13,574 nt of DNA, taken from positions 1 through 13,574 of the forward strand of contig CANRDH010000027.1 of assembly GCA_947629295.1 (NCBI GenBank). Reading direction: 5' to 3'. Positions 6,750 through 13,574 of this stretch are shown here, piece after piece. The first letter of the stretch is position 1; each line of letters opens with the position of its first letter. The DNA comes from an uncultured Clostridia bacterium. GTDB lineage: Bacteria; Bacillota; Clostridia; Oscillospirales; Acutalibacteraceae. Position numbers and translations under genes: made by a program. Below the pieces are notes generated by a model, which ran no database searches, had not been told where the DNA came from, and was given only the letters and a program-made list of their open reading frames with translations.

Positions 6750-7399
6750 ACAAAAGCGACCACCTTTTCTGGCTTGGCAGATATACCGAAAGGGTGCATA
6801 CAACACTTAAATATTATCTGAAAACGGCGGATATGATGATTGATTCGGACCCGAATTATTATGCCGTCCTCTGCGAAAAAATCGGAATATCAGACATTTA
6901 CGGTTCAAGGGAAAACTTTAAGAAAAAATACCCCTTTGACGAAACCGATTCCAATTCCATTATAAGTAACCTTAACAGGGCCTATGATAATGCTATCGTA
7001 ATGAGGGATTATATCGGAACGGAAACAATGGCATATATACAGCTTGCTATAGATGATATCAAAAATGCCGAAAAAAGTAATTCACCCATTGCGGATCTTA
7101 TGCTTGTGATCGACCACATTCTTGCATTCTGGGGATGCGTCAATGATATTATAGACGACGAGCAGATAAGAAATATTATCAAGCTGGGAAAGGGGATTGA
7201 AAGGCTTGACCTTTATCTGAGTCTTGATATTCCGTCCTATTATATCAAAAAGGAATATAAGAGGATGAAAAATTTTCTGACGAAGTCTAAACTCAGATAT
7301 GACGAAAGCATTCTGTATACGCTCGACAATATGCTTTCGGAGGACGAGTTCAATTACGGAAACATAAAAAATCTTCTAAGGAATCTTATTCTTGAATGA
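6731..7399 (+). CDS. Alpha-E domain protein (DUF403)
   Basis: A 222-residue all-helical protein opening with the family signature VDKSDHLFWLGRYTERV (6-22), followed by NSIISNLNRAYDNAIVMRD and a central block ETMAYIQLAIDDI. Alpha-E proteins nearly always accompany the permuted ATP-grasp enzyme, sometimes fused to it, and are thought to be its partner or the scaffold that is modified. This copy is shorter than the roughly 300-residue proteobacterial forms, which seems normal for clostridial relatives. The start lies inside the end of the ATP-grasp gene; GGAGG at 6714-6718 is 12 bases upstream, a little far, suggesting translational coupling. Its TGA overlaps the ATG of the next gene. Confidence 0.88.
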   Translation: MGIITVDKSDHLFWLGRYTERVHTTLKYYLKTADMMIDSDPNYYAVLCEKIGISDIYGSRENFKKKYPFDETDSNSIISNLNRAYDNAIVMRDYIGTETMAYIQLAIDDIKNAEKSNSPIADLMLVIDHILAFWGCVNDIIDDEQIRNIIKLGKGIERLDLYLSLDIPSYYIKKEYKRMKNFLTKSKLRYDESILYTLDNMLSEDEFNYGNIKNLLRNLILE

Positions 7400-8214
7400 A
7401 AGGCGGCGGTATTATCAAACGACTGAAATTCAATTATGACCTCACTGCTGCCTACAGTGAAGAAATCAATAACCACAGCTTTTCTGTATTATGTATACCG
7501 CAGGATACTCAAAGACAGAAAATAAGAGAATTGGATATTTCAACGGACGGCGGCGCGGTTTATCAGATAACAAACGACAGCTTTTTAAATAAAAAGCTTT
7601 ACGGCAAAATTAATGCTCCTCATAAAAGCTTCGGCGTACATATAAGCGGTATTGCCGATGCAGGGATTGATATATTTGAGGAATACACCGATTATCCCTT
7701 CGGGGCAATACTCTATAAGGCACAGACTGAGCTTACAAGACCCGGAGAAAGCCTTACAAGATATCACAATAGTTTCTCTTTTAAGGAGTCGGACGGAGTA
7801 TATGACAGGGTACTCAAAATTATGAGGGATATCCCGAATGTCTTTGAGTATAGCAGCGGCTCGACACGCATACATGAAACTGCAGAGGGTGCCTTTACCC
7901 TAGGCAAAGGCGTATGTCAGGATTATGCACATATCATGCTTTCACTCCTCAGAATGGAGCATATTCCGGCGAGATATGTTGTCGGTATGATGCTTGGCGA
8001 GGGTTCATCTCATGCATGGGTCGAGGCACTTTGCAAGGGTTATTGGTACGGCTTTGACCCTACCAACAATAAGCTTGTAAATGATGAATATATCCGTGTG
8101 TCATGCGGCAGGGATTCAAGCGACTGCCCCGTTATAAAGGGAAGCTTTTACGGCGGCGGTGTACAGAAACAGAGTGAATTTGTATCGGTTGAAGAAATAA
8201 ATGAAAAGGATTGA
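7396..8214 (+). CDS. Transglutaminase-like cysteine protease
   Basis: A 272-residue protein with an N-terminal beta domain (bacterial transglutaminase N region, about 8-110) and a transglutaminase core. The catalytic triad is visible: C174 in GVCQDYAHI, H206 in SSHAWVEAL and D221 in GFDPTNNK. No signal peptide is seen, so it acts in the cytoplasm. In clusters with ATP-grasp and alpha-E proteins these enzymes are thought to cleave or transfer the peptide conjugate. ATG overlaps the previous stop (ATGA). Its nearest ribosome binding site is AAGGA about 13 bases away. The family pattern begins near KRLKFNYDLT, so an ATT or ATC start a few codons later, just after AAAGGCGG, is also possible. Confidence 0.88.
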   Translation: MKGGGIIKRLKFNYDLTAAYSEEINNHSFSVLCIPQDTQRQKIRELDISTDGGAVYQITNDSFLNKKLYGKINAPHKSFGVHISGIADAGIDIFEEYTDYPFGAILYKAQTELTRPGESLTRYHNSFSFKESDGVYDRVLKIMRDIPNVFEYSSGSTRIHETAEGAFTLGKGVCQDYAHIMLSLLRMEHIPARYVVGMMLGEGSSHAWVEALCKGYWYGFDPTNNKLVNDEYIRVSCGRDSSDCPVIKGSFYGGGVQKQSEFVSVEEINEKD

Positions 8215-8219
8215 TTACA

Positions 8220-9149
8220 ATGGTTCAGACAGTAGCGTCTGTCGGTCTGCCGATTGACGAAACACTTATGATACAAAAAAACAGGCTCATACCGCAAAAA
8301 GGTCTGAACGGAAACGAGAAAAGGATAAGTATTGTTACGGGAACTCACGGTGATGAGCTTGAGGGGCAATATGTATGCTATGAACTCCAAAGGAGAATAA
8401 TGGAAAATTATGATTGTCTTACGGGAATTGCGGACATATACCCTGCCCTGAACCCTCTGGGAATCGATTCCATAACAAGAGGAATACCGGGCTTTGACCT
8501 TGATATGAACAGGCTTTTTCCCGGCTCGGAAAACGGCTCGATGCCGGAATATATTGCCGCTAAGATAATCGACGACCTCAGCGGCAGTGCGGCGGTTATT
8601 GATATACACGCAAGCAATATCTTTCTTGAGGAAATACCGCAGTGCAGAATAAACGAGCTGTCAAAGGACACTCTTATACCTCTTGCAAAAAAGCTTAATC
8701 TTGATTATATCTGGGTACATTCATCGGCTACAGTACTTGAATCGACCCTGGCATATTCGCTCAACATAATCGGTACGCCTACACTTGTTGTTGAAATGGG
8801 CGTCGGTATGCGTATAACCAAAAAATACGGAGACCAGCTTGTTGACGGTATTTTCTCTCTTATGAAAGAATTGGGAATATGGAGCGGAGAGGTTAAAACA
8901 CCAAAGGAGCCTATAATATCCGATGACGGCGAGGTTTCATTTATCAATGCGGGAAGCTCAGGGGTATTTCTGCCGTGTGTTGAGCATTGGAAGAATGTAA
9001 AGAAGGGTGAGCATATAGGAGATATACTTAACCCCCTTACAGGTGAGATAAACGAACGTATAGAATCGGAAACGGACGGTACGGTATTTACGCTGCGTGA
9101 ATATCCCATTGTTTCCGAAGGCTCGCTTATTGCGAGAATACTTGCCTGA
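8220..9149 (+). CDS. AstE/AspA-type M14 metallohydrolase, intact site
   Basis: A 309-residue zinc hydrolase of the succinylglutamate desuccinylase/aspartoacylase branch of the M14 carboxypeptidase family, which splits an amide bond next to a carboxylate. The zinc ligands are H43 and E46 in GTHGDELEG and H130 in VIDIHAS. E192 in VVEMGVG is the catalytic base. MNRLFPG (96-102) is the substrate-binding motif. From about 225 a C-terminal beta-barrel resembles the lipoyl-like barrel of AstE. I start at ATG 8220, with AAAAGGA nine bases upstream; a TTG at 8211 overlapping the previous stop is less likely. In the operon it could trim or recycle the amide product. Its true substrate is unknown. Confidence 0.85.
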   Translation: MVQTVASVGLPIDETLMIQKNRLIPQKGLNGNEKRISIVTGTHGDELEGQYVCYELQRRIMENYDCLTGIADIYPALNPLGIDSITRGIPGFDLDMNRLFPGSENGSMPEYIAAKIIDDLSGSAAVIDIHASNIFLEEIPQCRINELSKDTLIPLAKKLNLDYIWVHSSATVLESTLAYSLNIIGTPTLVVEMGVGMRITKKYGDQLVDGIFSLMKELGIWSGEVKTPKEPIISDDGEVSFINAGSSGVFLPCVEHWKNVKKGEHIGDILNPLTGEINERIESETDGTVFTLREYPIVSEGSLIARILA

Positions 9150-9162
9150 GGAGGTTATGCCA

Positions 9163-10101
9163 ATGGAAGAAAGAATATTGTTTGAGCTTGGCTCGGTATA
9201 CAGAGATAATATGCGTATAAAAGGTTACAGCTTCGGCAAGGGAGAACATTCCGTCTGCATTGTGGGAGCCACAAGAGGAAATGAAGTACAGCAGGTATAT
9301 ATATGCTCAAAGCTTATATCTGTTTTCAGACAGCTTGAAAGGCAGGCTAAAATCAGAACCGGTAAATCTATTTTAATCGTGCCGTGTGTAAATCCCCATT
9401 CAATGAACATAGGCAAACGCTTCTGGTCTACCGATAATACCGATATAAACAGAATGTTCCCCGGATATAATCTCGGGGAAACTACTCAAAGGATAGCTGA
9501 CGGAGTTTTCCGCAATGTCAATGATTTCAAATACGGAATACAGTTTACAAGCTTTTATATGCAGGGAAGTTTTATACCTCATGTACGAATGATGAAGACA
9601 GGATTTGAGGATATAGAGCTTGCAAAGGATTTTGGTCTGCCGTATGTTTTCAGACGAAATGCCAAACCGTACGATACGACAACGCTCAATTACAACTGGC
9701 AGATATGGGAAACAAAAGCTTTTTCACTTTATACCAATGCTACCGATACGATCGATGAAGAAAGTGCGGCAGAGGTAATAAATGCGGTATTAAGCTTTCT
9801 GAATAAGCAGGGAATTATTGAATATAATTGTCATGAGGGATATATATCCAAATTCATTGAAGGTAGTCAGCTTGTAAATGTAAAAACCTCAAAATCAGGA
9901 TTTTTTGTACGTCATGCAATGGTAAATTCAAGAGTAAGGAAGGGCGAGAAGCTTGCGGAGATCACTGACCCATATTCAGGTGAGATACTTGATGAAATTC
10001 TTTCCCCGACAAACGGGATCGTTTTCTTTCATGCCGACCAACCTGTAATTTATTCCCATACACCTCTTTATCGCATTATACCCACAGATGACCTTATATA
10101 A
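9163..10101 (+). CDS. M14 homologue lacking metal and catalytic residues
   Basis: A 312-residue paralogue of the preceding gene with the same order of motifs and C-terminal barrel (about 245-310, ending SPTNGIVFFHADQPV). The zinc motif HxxE reads RGNE (R38, E41), the second zinc histidine is replaced by F128 (YGIQFTSFYM) and the catalytic Glu position is tyrosine (about Y190, AFSLYTN). The substrate motif INRMFPG (95-101) is kept. The motifs around the lost residues look well kept, so this is more likely an altered-function subfamily than a decaying gene. It may be a regulatory or structural partner of the active paralogue. I choose ATG 9163, eight bases after GAGGAGG (9148-9154); an ATG at 9157 is only two bases from it. 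It is the last gene of the operon. Confidence 0.85.
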   Translation: MEERILFELGSVYRDNMRIKGYSFGKGEHSVCIVGATRGNEVQQVYICSKLISVFRQLERQAKIRTGKSILIVPCVNPHSMNIGKRFWSTDNTDINRMFPGYNLGETTQRIADGVFRNVNDFKYGIQFTSFYMQGSFIPHVRMMKTGFEDIELAKDFGLPYVFRRNAKPYDTTTLNYNWQIWETKAFSLYTNATDTIDEESAAEVINAVLSFLNKQGIIEYNCHEGYISKFIEGSQLVNVKTSKSGFFVRHAMVNSRVRKGEKLAEITDPYSGEILDEILSPTNGIVFFHADQPVIYSHTPLYRIIPTDDLI

Positions 10102-10182
10102 TACACTGCGGAGTGCTGCGCTGTCAGTTTATGATTAATTTACTCAGGTCAATTAATATATGGCTCAATCGTAAATTATTAC

Positions 10183-10211
10183 TTGACAGAGCCGGTAAAA
10201 AATGATAATAT
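10183..10211 (+). promoter_or_regulatory. Promoter of the antitoxin RNA
   Basis: TTGACA (10183-10188), exact 17-base spacer, TAATAT (10206-10211). The hexamers and spacing match the ATP-grasp operon promoter. Transcription should start about 10218. No terminator of the M14 operon is obvious in 10102-10182. Confidence 0.75.
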
Positions 10212-10217
10212 AAGCGT

Positions 10218-10301
10218 AGCAAGGAACGGTTTTAGCTGTTCCGCAAAAAGGTGTTTTATTAAAAACCGTCCTGTATTGCAGTTACAGGGCGGTTATTTCT
10301 T
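10218..10301 (+). ncRNA. Putative antisense antitoxin RNA (type I system)
   Basis: A short plus-strand transcript of about 84 bases between its own promoter and an intrinsic terminator, with no convincing reading frame. Its 5' part folds GGAAC (10223-10227) with GTTCC (10238-10242), and its 3' end is the terminator hairpin. The convergent toxin mRNA runs through the same terminator on the other strand, so the two RNAs are fully complementary there. A second contact is possible: GCTGTTCC (10235-10242) resembles GCCGTTCC (10415-10422) on the same strand, so the RNAs can form eight pairs, one of them G-U, near the toxin mRNA 5' end. This is the arrangement of RNA II in Fst/par loci. Function is inferred. 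Confidence 0.6.
10264..10294. terminator. Bidirectional terminator shared by toxin and antitoxin RNAs
   Basis: AACCGTCCTGTA (10264-10275) pairs with TACAGGGCGGTT (10283-10294) around a 7-base loop, with one G-U pair in the plus transcript. The plus tail is ATTTCTTTA and the minus tail TTTTTAAT, so it can end transcription from both sides. The toxin stop codon (10293-10295) lies on its right arm. Confidence 0.85.
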
Positions 10302-10373
10302 TATGTATTTTATGAACTCCTTTGCTGTTATTAAAACTATAACGAAGGAGATTAATATCAAAACATTATCCAT
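10293..10373 (-). CDS. Small hydrophobic peptide, putative type I toxin
   Basis: A 26-residue peptide: a start MDN, an unbroken hydrophobic membrane segment (residues 4-17, VLILISFVIVLITA) and a basic tail (KEFIKYIKK). This size and layout is typical of type I toxins such as Fst, TxpA and holin-like peptides, which insert into the cell membrane; no specific family can be named from so short a sequence. The ribosome binding site GGAAAGGGGG is strong and nine bases from ATG, but it is buried in a leader hairpin (10384-10400). The gene has its own promoter region at 10436-10462 and ends in a terminator shared with a convergent antisense RNA. The full locus sits between the M14 operon and tuf. 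The gene is shorter than usual gene-calling limits. A non-toxic small membrane peptide remains possible. Confidence 0.7.
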   Translation of the reverse strand: MDNVLILISFVIVLITAKEFIKYIKK

Positions 10374-10383
10374 AAATACACAC

Positions 10384-10400
10384 CCCCTTTCCTAAAGGGG
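10384..10400 (-). promoter_or_regulatory. Leader hairpin masking the toxin ribosome binding site
   Basis: In the toxin mRNA CCCCTTT pairs with AAAGGGG across a 3-base loop (plus positions 10394-10400 and 10384-10390). The second arm is the ribosome binding site itself. Just upstream GGCTG-TTT-CAGCC (10399-10411) forms another hairpin sharing two bases with the first, so the two compete. Such masking is a common control in type I toxin mRNAs. Confidence 0.65.
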
Positions 10401-10435
10401 CTGAAACAGCCGCCGCCGTTCCCTACTACACTACA

Positions 10436-10462
10436 ATTATATAATATCCTATATACTGTCAT
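10436..10462 (-). promoter_or_regulatory. Promoter region of the toxin mRNA
   Basis: On the minus strand a consensus -10 TATAAT (10436-10441) lies 15 bases after ATGACA (10457-10462). An alternative is TTGTGT (10464-10469), 17 bases, TATTAT (10441-10446). Either gives a leader of about 55-65 bases and an mRNA of about 170 bases. The exact hexamers are uncertain. Bases 10463-10537 show nothing else. Confidence 0.55.
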
Positions 10463-10537
10463 TACACAAAATAATGTACAAAATACATTTGAAATATTTG
10501 TACGATATTAACAGTACGCAAATAGACATAAATATTA

Positions 10538-10570
10538 ATGGCTCTGTACGGACAAACCATACAGAGCCAT
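10538..10570 (-). terminator. Terminator of tuf
   Basis: ATGGCTCTGTA (10538-10548) pairs perfectly with TACAGAGCCAT (10560-10570) around an 11-base loop. On the minus strand it is followed by TAATATTTAT. It starts 26 bases after the tuf stop codon. Confidence 0.8.
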
Positions 10571-10595
10571 AAATTATTGCTTTCGTAAAACGAAA

Positions 10596-11798
10596 TCACT
10601 CGTAAATTTTAGAAACAACGCCTGAACCTACTGTGTGACCACCCTCACGGATAGCGAAACGAAGTCCGTCTTCCATAGCTACGGGCTTGATAAGCTCAAC
10701 GTCCATATCTACGTTATCGCCGGGCATACACATATCTGTGCCTTCCGGAAGTGTGATAACACCTGTAACGTCTGTGGTTCTGAAATAGAACTGCGGACGG
10801 TAGTTGCTGAAGAAGGGCTTTGAACGACCACCCTCGTCCTTGGTAAGAACATAAACATGTCCCTGGAACTTTGTATGAGGATGAACCGAACCCGGCTTAG
10901 CTATAACCTGACCACGCTCAATCTCGTTCTTCTGGATACCACGGAGGAGTACACCTACGTTGTCACCTGCCTCGGCGAAATCAAGAGTCTTTCTGAACAT
11001 CTCAAGACCTGTAACAACAGACTTCTTTTTCTCTTCCTCAAGACCAACGATCTCAATTTCCTCAGAAACTGTGATACGTCCTCTTTCAACTCTACCTGTA
11101 GCAACTGTACCACGGCCTGAGATCGTGAATACGTCCTCAACAGGCATAAGGAAAGGAAGGTCTGTTGTTCTTTCAGGTGTAGGAATGTAATCGTCAACTG
11201 CCTTCATAAGCTCGTGGATGCAAGCATACTCGGGAGCATTGGTATCCTTGCTATCGGAGGTAAGTGCCTGATATGCAGAACCTCTTATAATCGGAATATC
11301 ATCTCCGGGGAAATCATACTCGCTGAGAAGATCACGGATCTCCATCTCTACAAGATCAAGAAGCTCATCATCGTCAACCTGGTCAGTCTTATTCATGAAT
11401 ACTACAATGTAAGGAACGCCAACCTGACGGGAAAGAAGGATATGCTCTCTTGTCTGGGGCATAGGACCGTCAGCAGCAGAAACAACGAGGATAGCACCGT
11501 CCATCTGAGCTGCACCTGTGATCATGTTCTTAACATAGTCAGCATGACCGGGGCAGTCAACGTGTGCATAGTGACGTGCATCTGTTTCATACTCAACGTG
11601 TGCGGTATTGATTGTGATACCACGCTCTCTCTCTTCGGGAGCCTTATCAATGTTAGCGTAATCAACGAATTCAGCGTCGCCCTCAAGGTTAAGAACCTTT
11701 GTGATAGCAGCTGTAAGTGTGGTTTTGCCGTGGTCAACATGGCCGATTGTACCAATGTTTACGTGCGGCTTATTTCTTTCAAATTTTTCCTTAGCCAT
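10596..11798 (-). CDS. tuf: Elongation factor Tu
   Basis: A full-length 400-residue EF-Tu, the GTPase that delivers aminoacyl-tRNA to the ribosome. GTP-binding motifs are intact: GHVDHGKT (19-26), DCPGH (81-85) and NKTD (136-139). Domain II is recognisable by GRGTVATGRVERG and domain III ends in the usual RFAIREGGHTVGSGVVSKI. ATG is preceded by AGGAGG with nine bases of spacing. It follows fusA on the same strand but has its own promoter (11851-11879) and a strong terminator, so it can be expressed apart from the str operon. The sequence is clostridial in character. Confidence 0.98.
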   Translation of the reverse strand: MAKEKFERNKPHVNIGTIGHVDHGKTTLTAAITKVLNLEGDAEFVDYANIDKAPEERERGITINTAHVEYETDARHYAHVDCPGHADYVKNMITGAAQMDGAILVVSAADGPMPQTREHILLSRQVGVPYIVVFMNKTDQVDDDELLDLVEMEIRDLLSEYDFPGDDIPIIRGSAYQALTSDSKDTNAPEYACIHELMKAVDDYIPTPERTTDLPFLMPVEDVFTISGRGTVATGRVERGRITVSEEIEIVGLEEEKKKSVVTGLEMFRKTLDFAEAGDNVGVLLRGIQKNEIERGQVIAKPGSVHPHTKFQGHVYVLTKDEGGRSKPFFSNYRPQFYFRTTDVTGVITLPEGTDMCMPGDNVDMDVELIKPVAMEDGLRFAIREGGHTVGSGVVSKIYE

Positions 11799-11850
11799 TG
11801 GAAATAACCTCCTAAATATAATTTAATTCAATGCATTGCACCATGTAATT

Positions 11851-11879
11851 ATTTTAGCAATAATAAAAACAAATTGCAA
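11851..11879 (-). promoter_or_regulatory. Promoter of tuf
   Basis: On the minus strand TTGCAA (11874-11879), 17-base spacer, TAAAAT (11851-11856), within the 115-base gap after fusA. I see no clear terminator for fusA in the gap, so tuf may also receive read-through. Confidence 0.65.
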
Positions 11880-11913
11880 GCTTTTTTATGAAATTTCAGG
11901 AAAATTTATTAAA

Positions 11914-13574
11914 TTAATCTTCCTTTTTTGCTCGGCCGCTTATAATACCGTCCGCAATACTCTTCGGAACCTCAGCATAGTTGTTAGGCTCCATTACATA
12001 TGCGCCTCTTCCCTGTGTCTTGGAGCGCAAATCATTTACATAACCGAACATCTCGGAAAGCGGTACCATTGCGACAATTCTCTGTGCGCCTGCTATGGCT
12101 TCCATGCCCTGAATCATACCGCGGCGGGAGTTAAGATCTCCGATTACGTCGCCCATGTATTCCTCGGGAACCGTTACGGTAACCTTCATGATAGGCTCAA
12201 GAATTACCGGGTCAGCCTTTCTCATACCGTTCTTGAACGCCATCGAACCTGCAATCTTGAACGCCATTTCAGAGGAGTCGACCTCGTGATATGAACCGTC
12301 ATAAAGTGTAACCTTAACATCAACAACATTGTAGTTTGCAAGTACGCCGCTGAGCATTGCACCCTGGATACCTGCGTCAACAGCGGGTATATACTCCTTC
12401 GGAATAGCACCGCCGACAACGGAATTGATAAATTCATAGCCCTTTCCGGGGTTAGGCTCAAGCTTGAGCTTAACATGACCGTACTGACCCTTACCGCCTG
12501 ACTGACGAGCATATTTCTCATCAACATCGGAAGACTTGCGGATCGTTTCCTTATAAGCAACCTGGGGCTTACCGATATGTGCCTCAACCTTGAATTCACG
12601 GAGAAGTCTGTCTACGATAATTTCAAGATGAAGCTCACCCATACCCGCAATAATTGTCTGACCTGTTTCCTCATCTGTATATGCCTTGAAGGTCGGGTCT
12701 TCCTCTGCAAGCTTTGCAAGGGCAATACCCATTTTTTCCTGACCTGCCTTTGTCTTAGGCTCAATAGCAACACGGATAACAGGCTCCGGGAATTCCATGG
12801 ACTCAAGTACAACGGGGTGGCTCTCGTCGCAGAGTGTGTCACCTGTTGTTGTATTCTTAAGACCTACCGCAGCAGCGATATCACCGGCATAAACGGTCTC
12901 GATATCCTTTCTGTGGTTGGAATGCATCTGAAGTATACGACCAATACGCTCAGTATTGTCCTTAGTTGAGTTATAAACAGAAGAACCTGCATTAAGTGTA
13001 CCCGAATATACGCGGAAAAACGCAAGCTTTCCTACAAACGGGTCTGTTGCAATCTTGAATGCAAGAGCTGAGAACGGAAGGTCATCACTTGACTCTACCT
13101 CTACCTCTTCGTCCGTTTTAGGATTAATACCGTTTATAGCGGGAACGTCTGTCGGAGCAGGCATATAGTCAACGATTGCATCAAGAAGCTTCTGAACACC
13201 CTTATTACGGTAGGATGTACCGCAGGTTACGGGAACCATTGTATTGTCAATTGTGGACTTACGGATCACTCTTTTAATATCCTCTACAGAGGGCTCTTCG
13301 CCGTCGTCAAGGTATTTCTCCATAAGCTCCTCGTCCTGCTCAACAACGTGTTCGATAAGCTCAGAGTGATATTTCTCTGCAAGCTCCTTCATATCCTCAG
13401 GTATTTCTTCAACTCTCATATCCTTGCCGAGGTCATCATAATATACATCGGCATTCATTTCTATAAGGTCTACAATACCCTTGAAGGTATCCTCAGCACC
13501 GATCGGAAGCTGGATCGGCACAGCGTTACATTTAAGTCTGTCCCTCATCATCTGAACAACGCGGTAGAAATCGG
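11914..13574 (-). CDS. fusA: Elongation factor G, 5' end outside window
   Basis: The C-terminal 552 residues of EF-G, the GTPase that drives ribosomal translocation. The frame is open to the window edge (DFYRVVQMMRDRLKC at the truncated end), so the first ~140 residues, with the GTP-binding loops, lie beyond 13574; the ATG at 13549-13551 is internal. The rest of the G/G' region (PIQLPIGAEDTFKG), domain II, domain III (GMGELHLEIIVDRLL), domain IV (GGKGQYGHVKLKLEP; SSEMAFKIAGSMAF) and domain V (EYMGDVIGDLNSRRGMIQGM) follow in order. The end, KSIADGIISGRAKKED, is normal. The fusA-tuf order and strand match the str operon of most bacteria. Confidence 0.98.
   Translation of the reverse strand, partial: DFYRVVQMMRDRLKCNAVPIQLPIGAEDTFKGIVDLIEMNADVYYDDLGKDMRVEEIPEDMKELAEKYHSELIEHVVEQDEELMEKYLDDGEEPSVEDIKRVIRKSTIDNTMVPVTCGTSYRNKGVQKLLDAIVDYMPAPTDVPAINGINPKTDEEVEVESSDDLPFSALAFKIATDPFVGKLAFFRVYSGTLNAGSSVYNSTKDNTERIGRILQMHSNHRKDIETVYAGDIAAAVGLKNTTTGDTLCDESHPVVLESMEFPEPVIRVAIEPKTKAGQEKMGIALAKLAEEDPTFKAYTDEETGQTIIAGMGELHLEIIVDRLLREFKVEAHIGKPQVAYKETIRKSSDVDEKYARQSGGKGQYGHVKLKLEPNPGKGYEFINSVVGGAIPKEYIPAVDAGIQGAMLSGVLANYNVVDVKVTLYDGSYHEVDSSEMAFKIAGSMAFKNGMRKADPVILEPIMKVTVTVPEEYMGDVIGDLNSRRGMIQGMEAIAGAQRIVAMVPLSEMFGYVNDLRSKTQGRGAYVMEPNNYAEVPKSIADGIISGRAKKED

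Noticed and set aside
8148..9109. Minus-strand frames of 87-153 codons opposite the transglutaminase and M14 genes
   Set aside because: They are shadows of well-supported genes with intact catalytic motifs on the plus strand.
10183..10395. 70-codon plus-strand frame starting at TTG
   Set aside because: Its start codon is the -35 box of the antitoxin promoter and it runs through the terminator hairpin; the real peptide is on the opposite strand.
11214..11807. Plus-strand 197-codon open frame opposite tuf
   Set aside because: It lies wholly antisense to a certain EF-Tu gene; its composition is the mirror of highly biased tuf codons and it has no family pattern.
11836..12969. Plus-strand open frames (up to 152 codons) opposite fusA
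   Set aside because: They are antisense to conserved EF-G domains and cysteine-rich from mirrored codons; no independent start signals.

Overview
The window looks like the chromosome of a low-GC, Gram-positive gut-type clostridium, probably of the Ruminococcus / Oscillospiraceae group. The EF-Tu and EF-G sequences, the AGGAGG-type ribosome binding sites, the TTGACA-17-TATAAT promoters and the gene content all fit this. Species cannot be fixed from the sequence alone.

Layout. Positions 1-970 hold one small minus-strand gene of unknown family and two decayed gene fragments, one of them resembling a FIVAR-type surface-protein repeat. They lie just outside two tandem minus-strand serine tRNA genes (UGA then GCU) that share a promoter and a terminator. 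Positions 1295-1756 have no convincing gene but contain a 12-bp perfect inverted repeat. Next come two independently promoted minus-strand genes: a YbjN-domain protein and a 605-residue membrane protein with TrkA-N/RCK-like Rossmann regions and a C-terminal RyR-type domain. Diverging from the latter is a membrane-anchored GH25 lysozyme.

Positions 5334-10101 form a tight five-gene plus-strand operon: a circularly permuted ATP-grasp enzyme, an alpha-E (DUF403) protein, a transglutaminase-like protease and two AstE/AspA-type M14 metallohydrolase homologues. The first three are a known partnership thought to make and process a peptide or amide conjugate. The second M14 protein has lost nearly all metal and catalytic residues, so the pair looks like an enzyme plus a pseudoenzyme.

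Between this operon and the translation genes, at about 10183-10462, I find what looks like a complete, compact type I toxin-antitoxin locus. It has a 26-residue hydrophobic peptide on the minus strand, a convergent ~84-nt antisense RNA on the plus strand with its own promoter, a shared bidirectional terminator, and a toxin leader hairpin that covers the ribosome binding site. The layout is like the Fst/par loci. The peptide is too short for ordinary gene callers, and this is the most likely undescribed system in the window.

The right end carries tuf (EF-Tu, with its own promoter) and the 3' four fifths of fusA (EF-G), both on the minus strand, as in the usual str region order.
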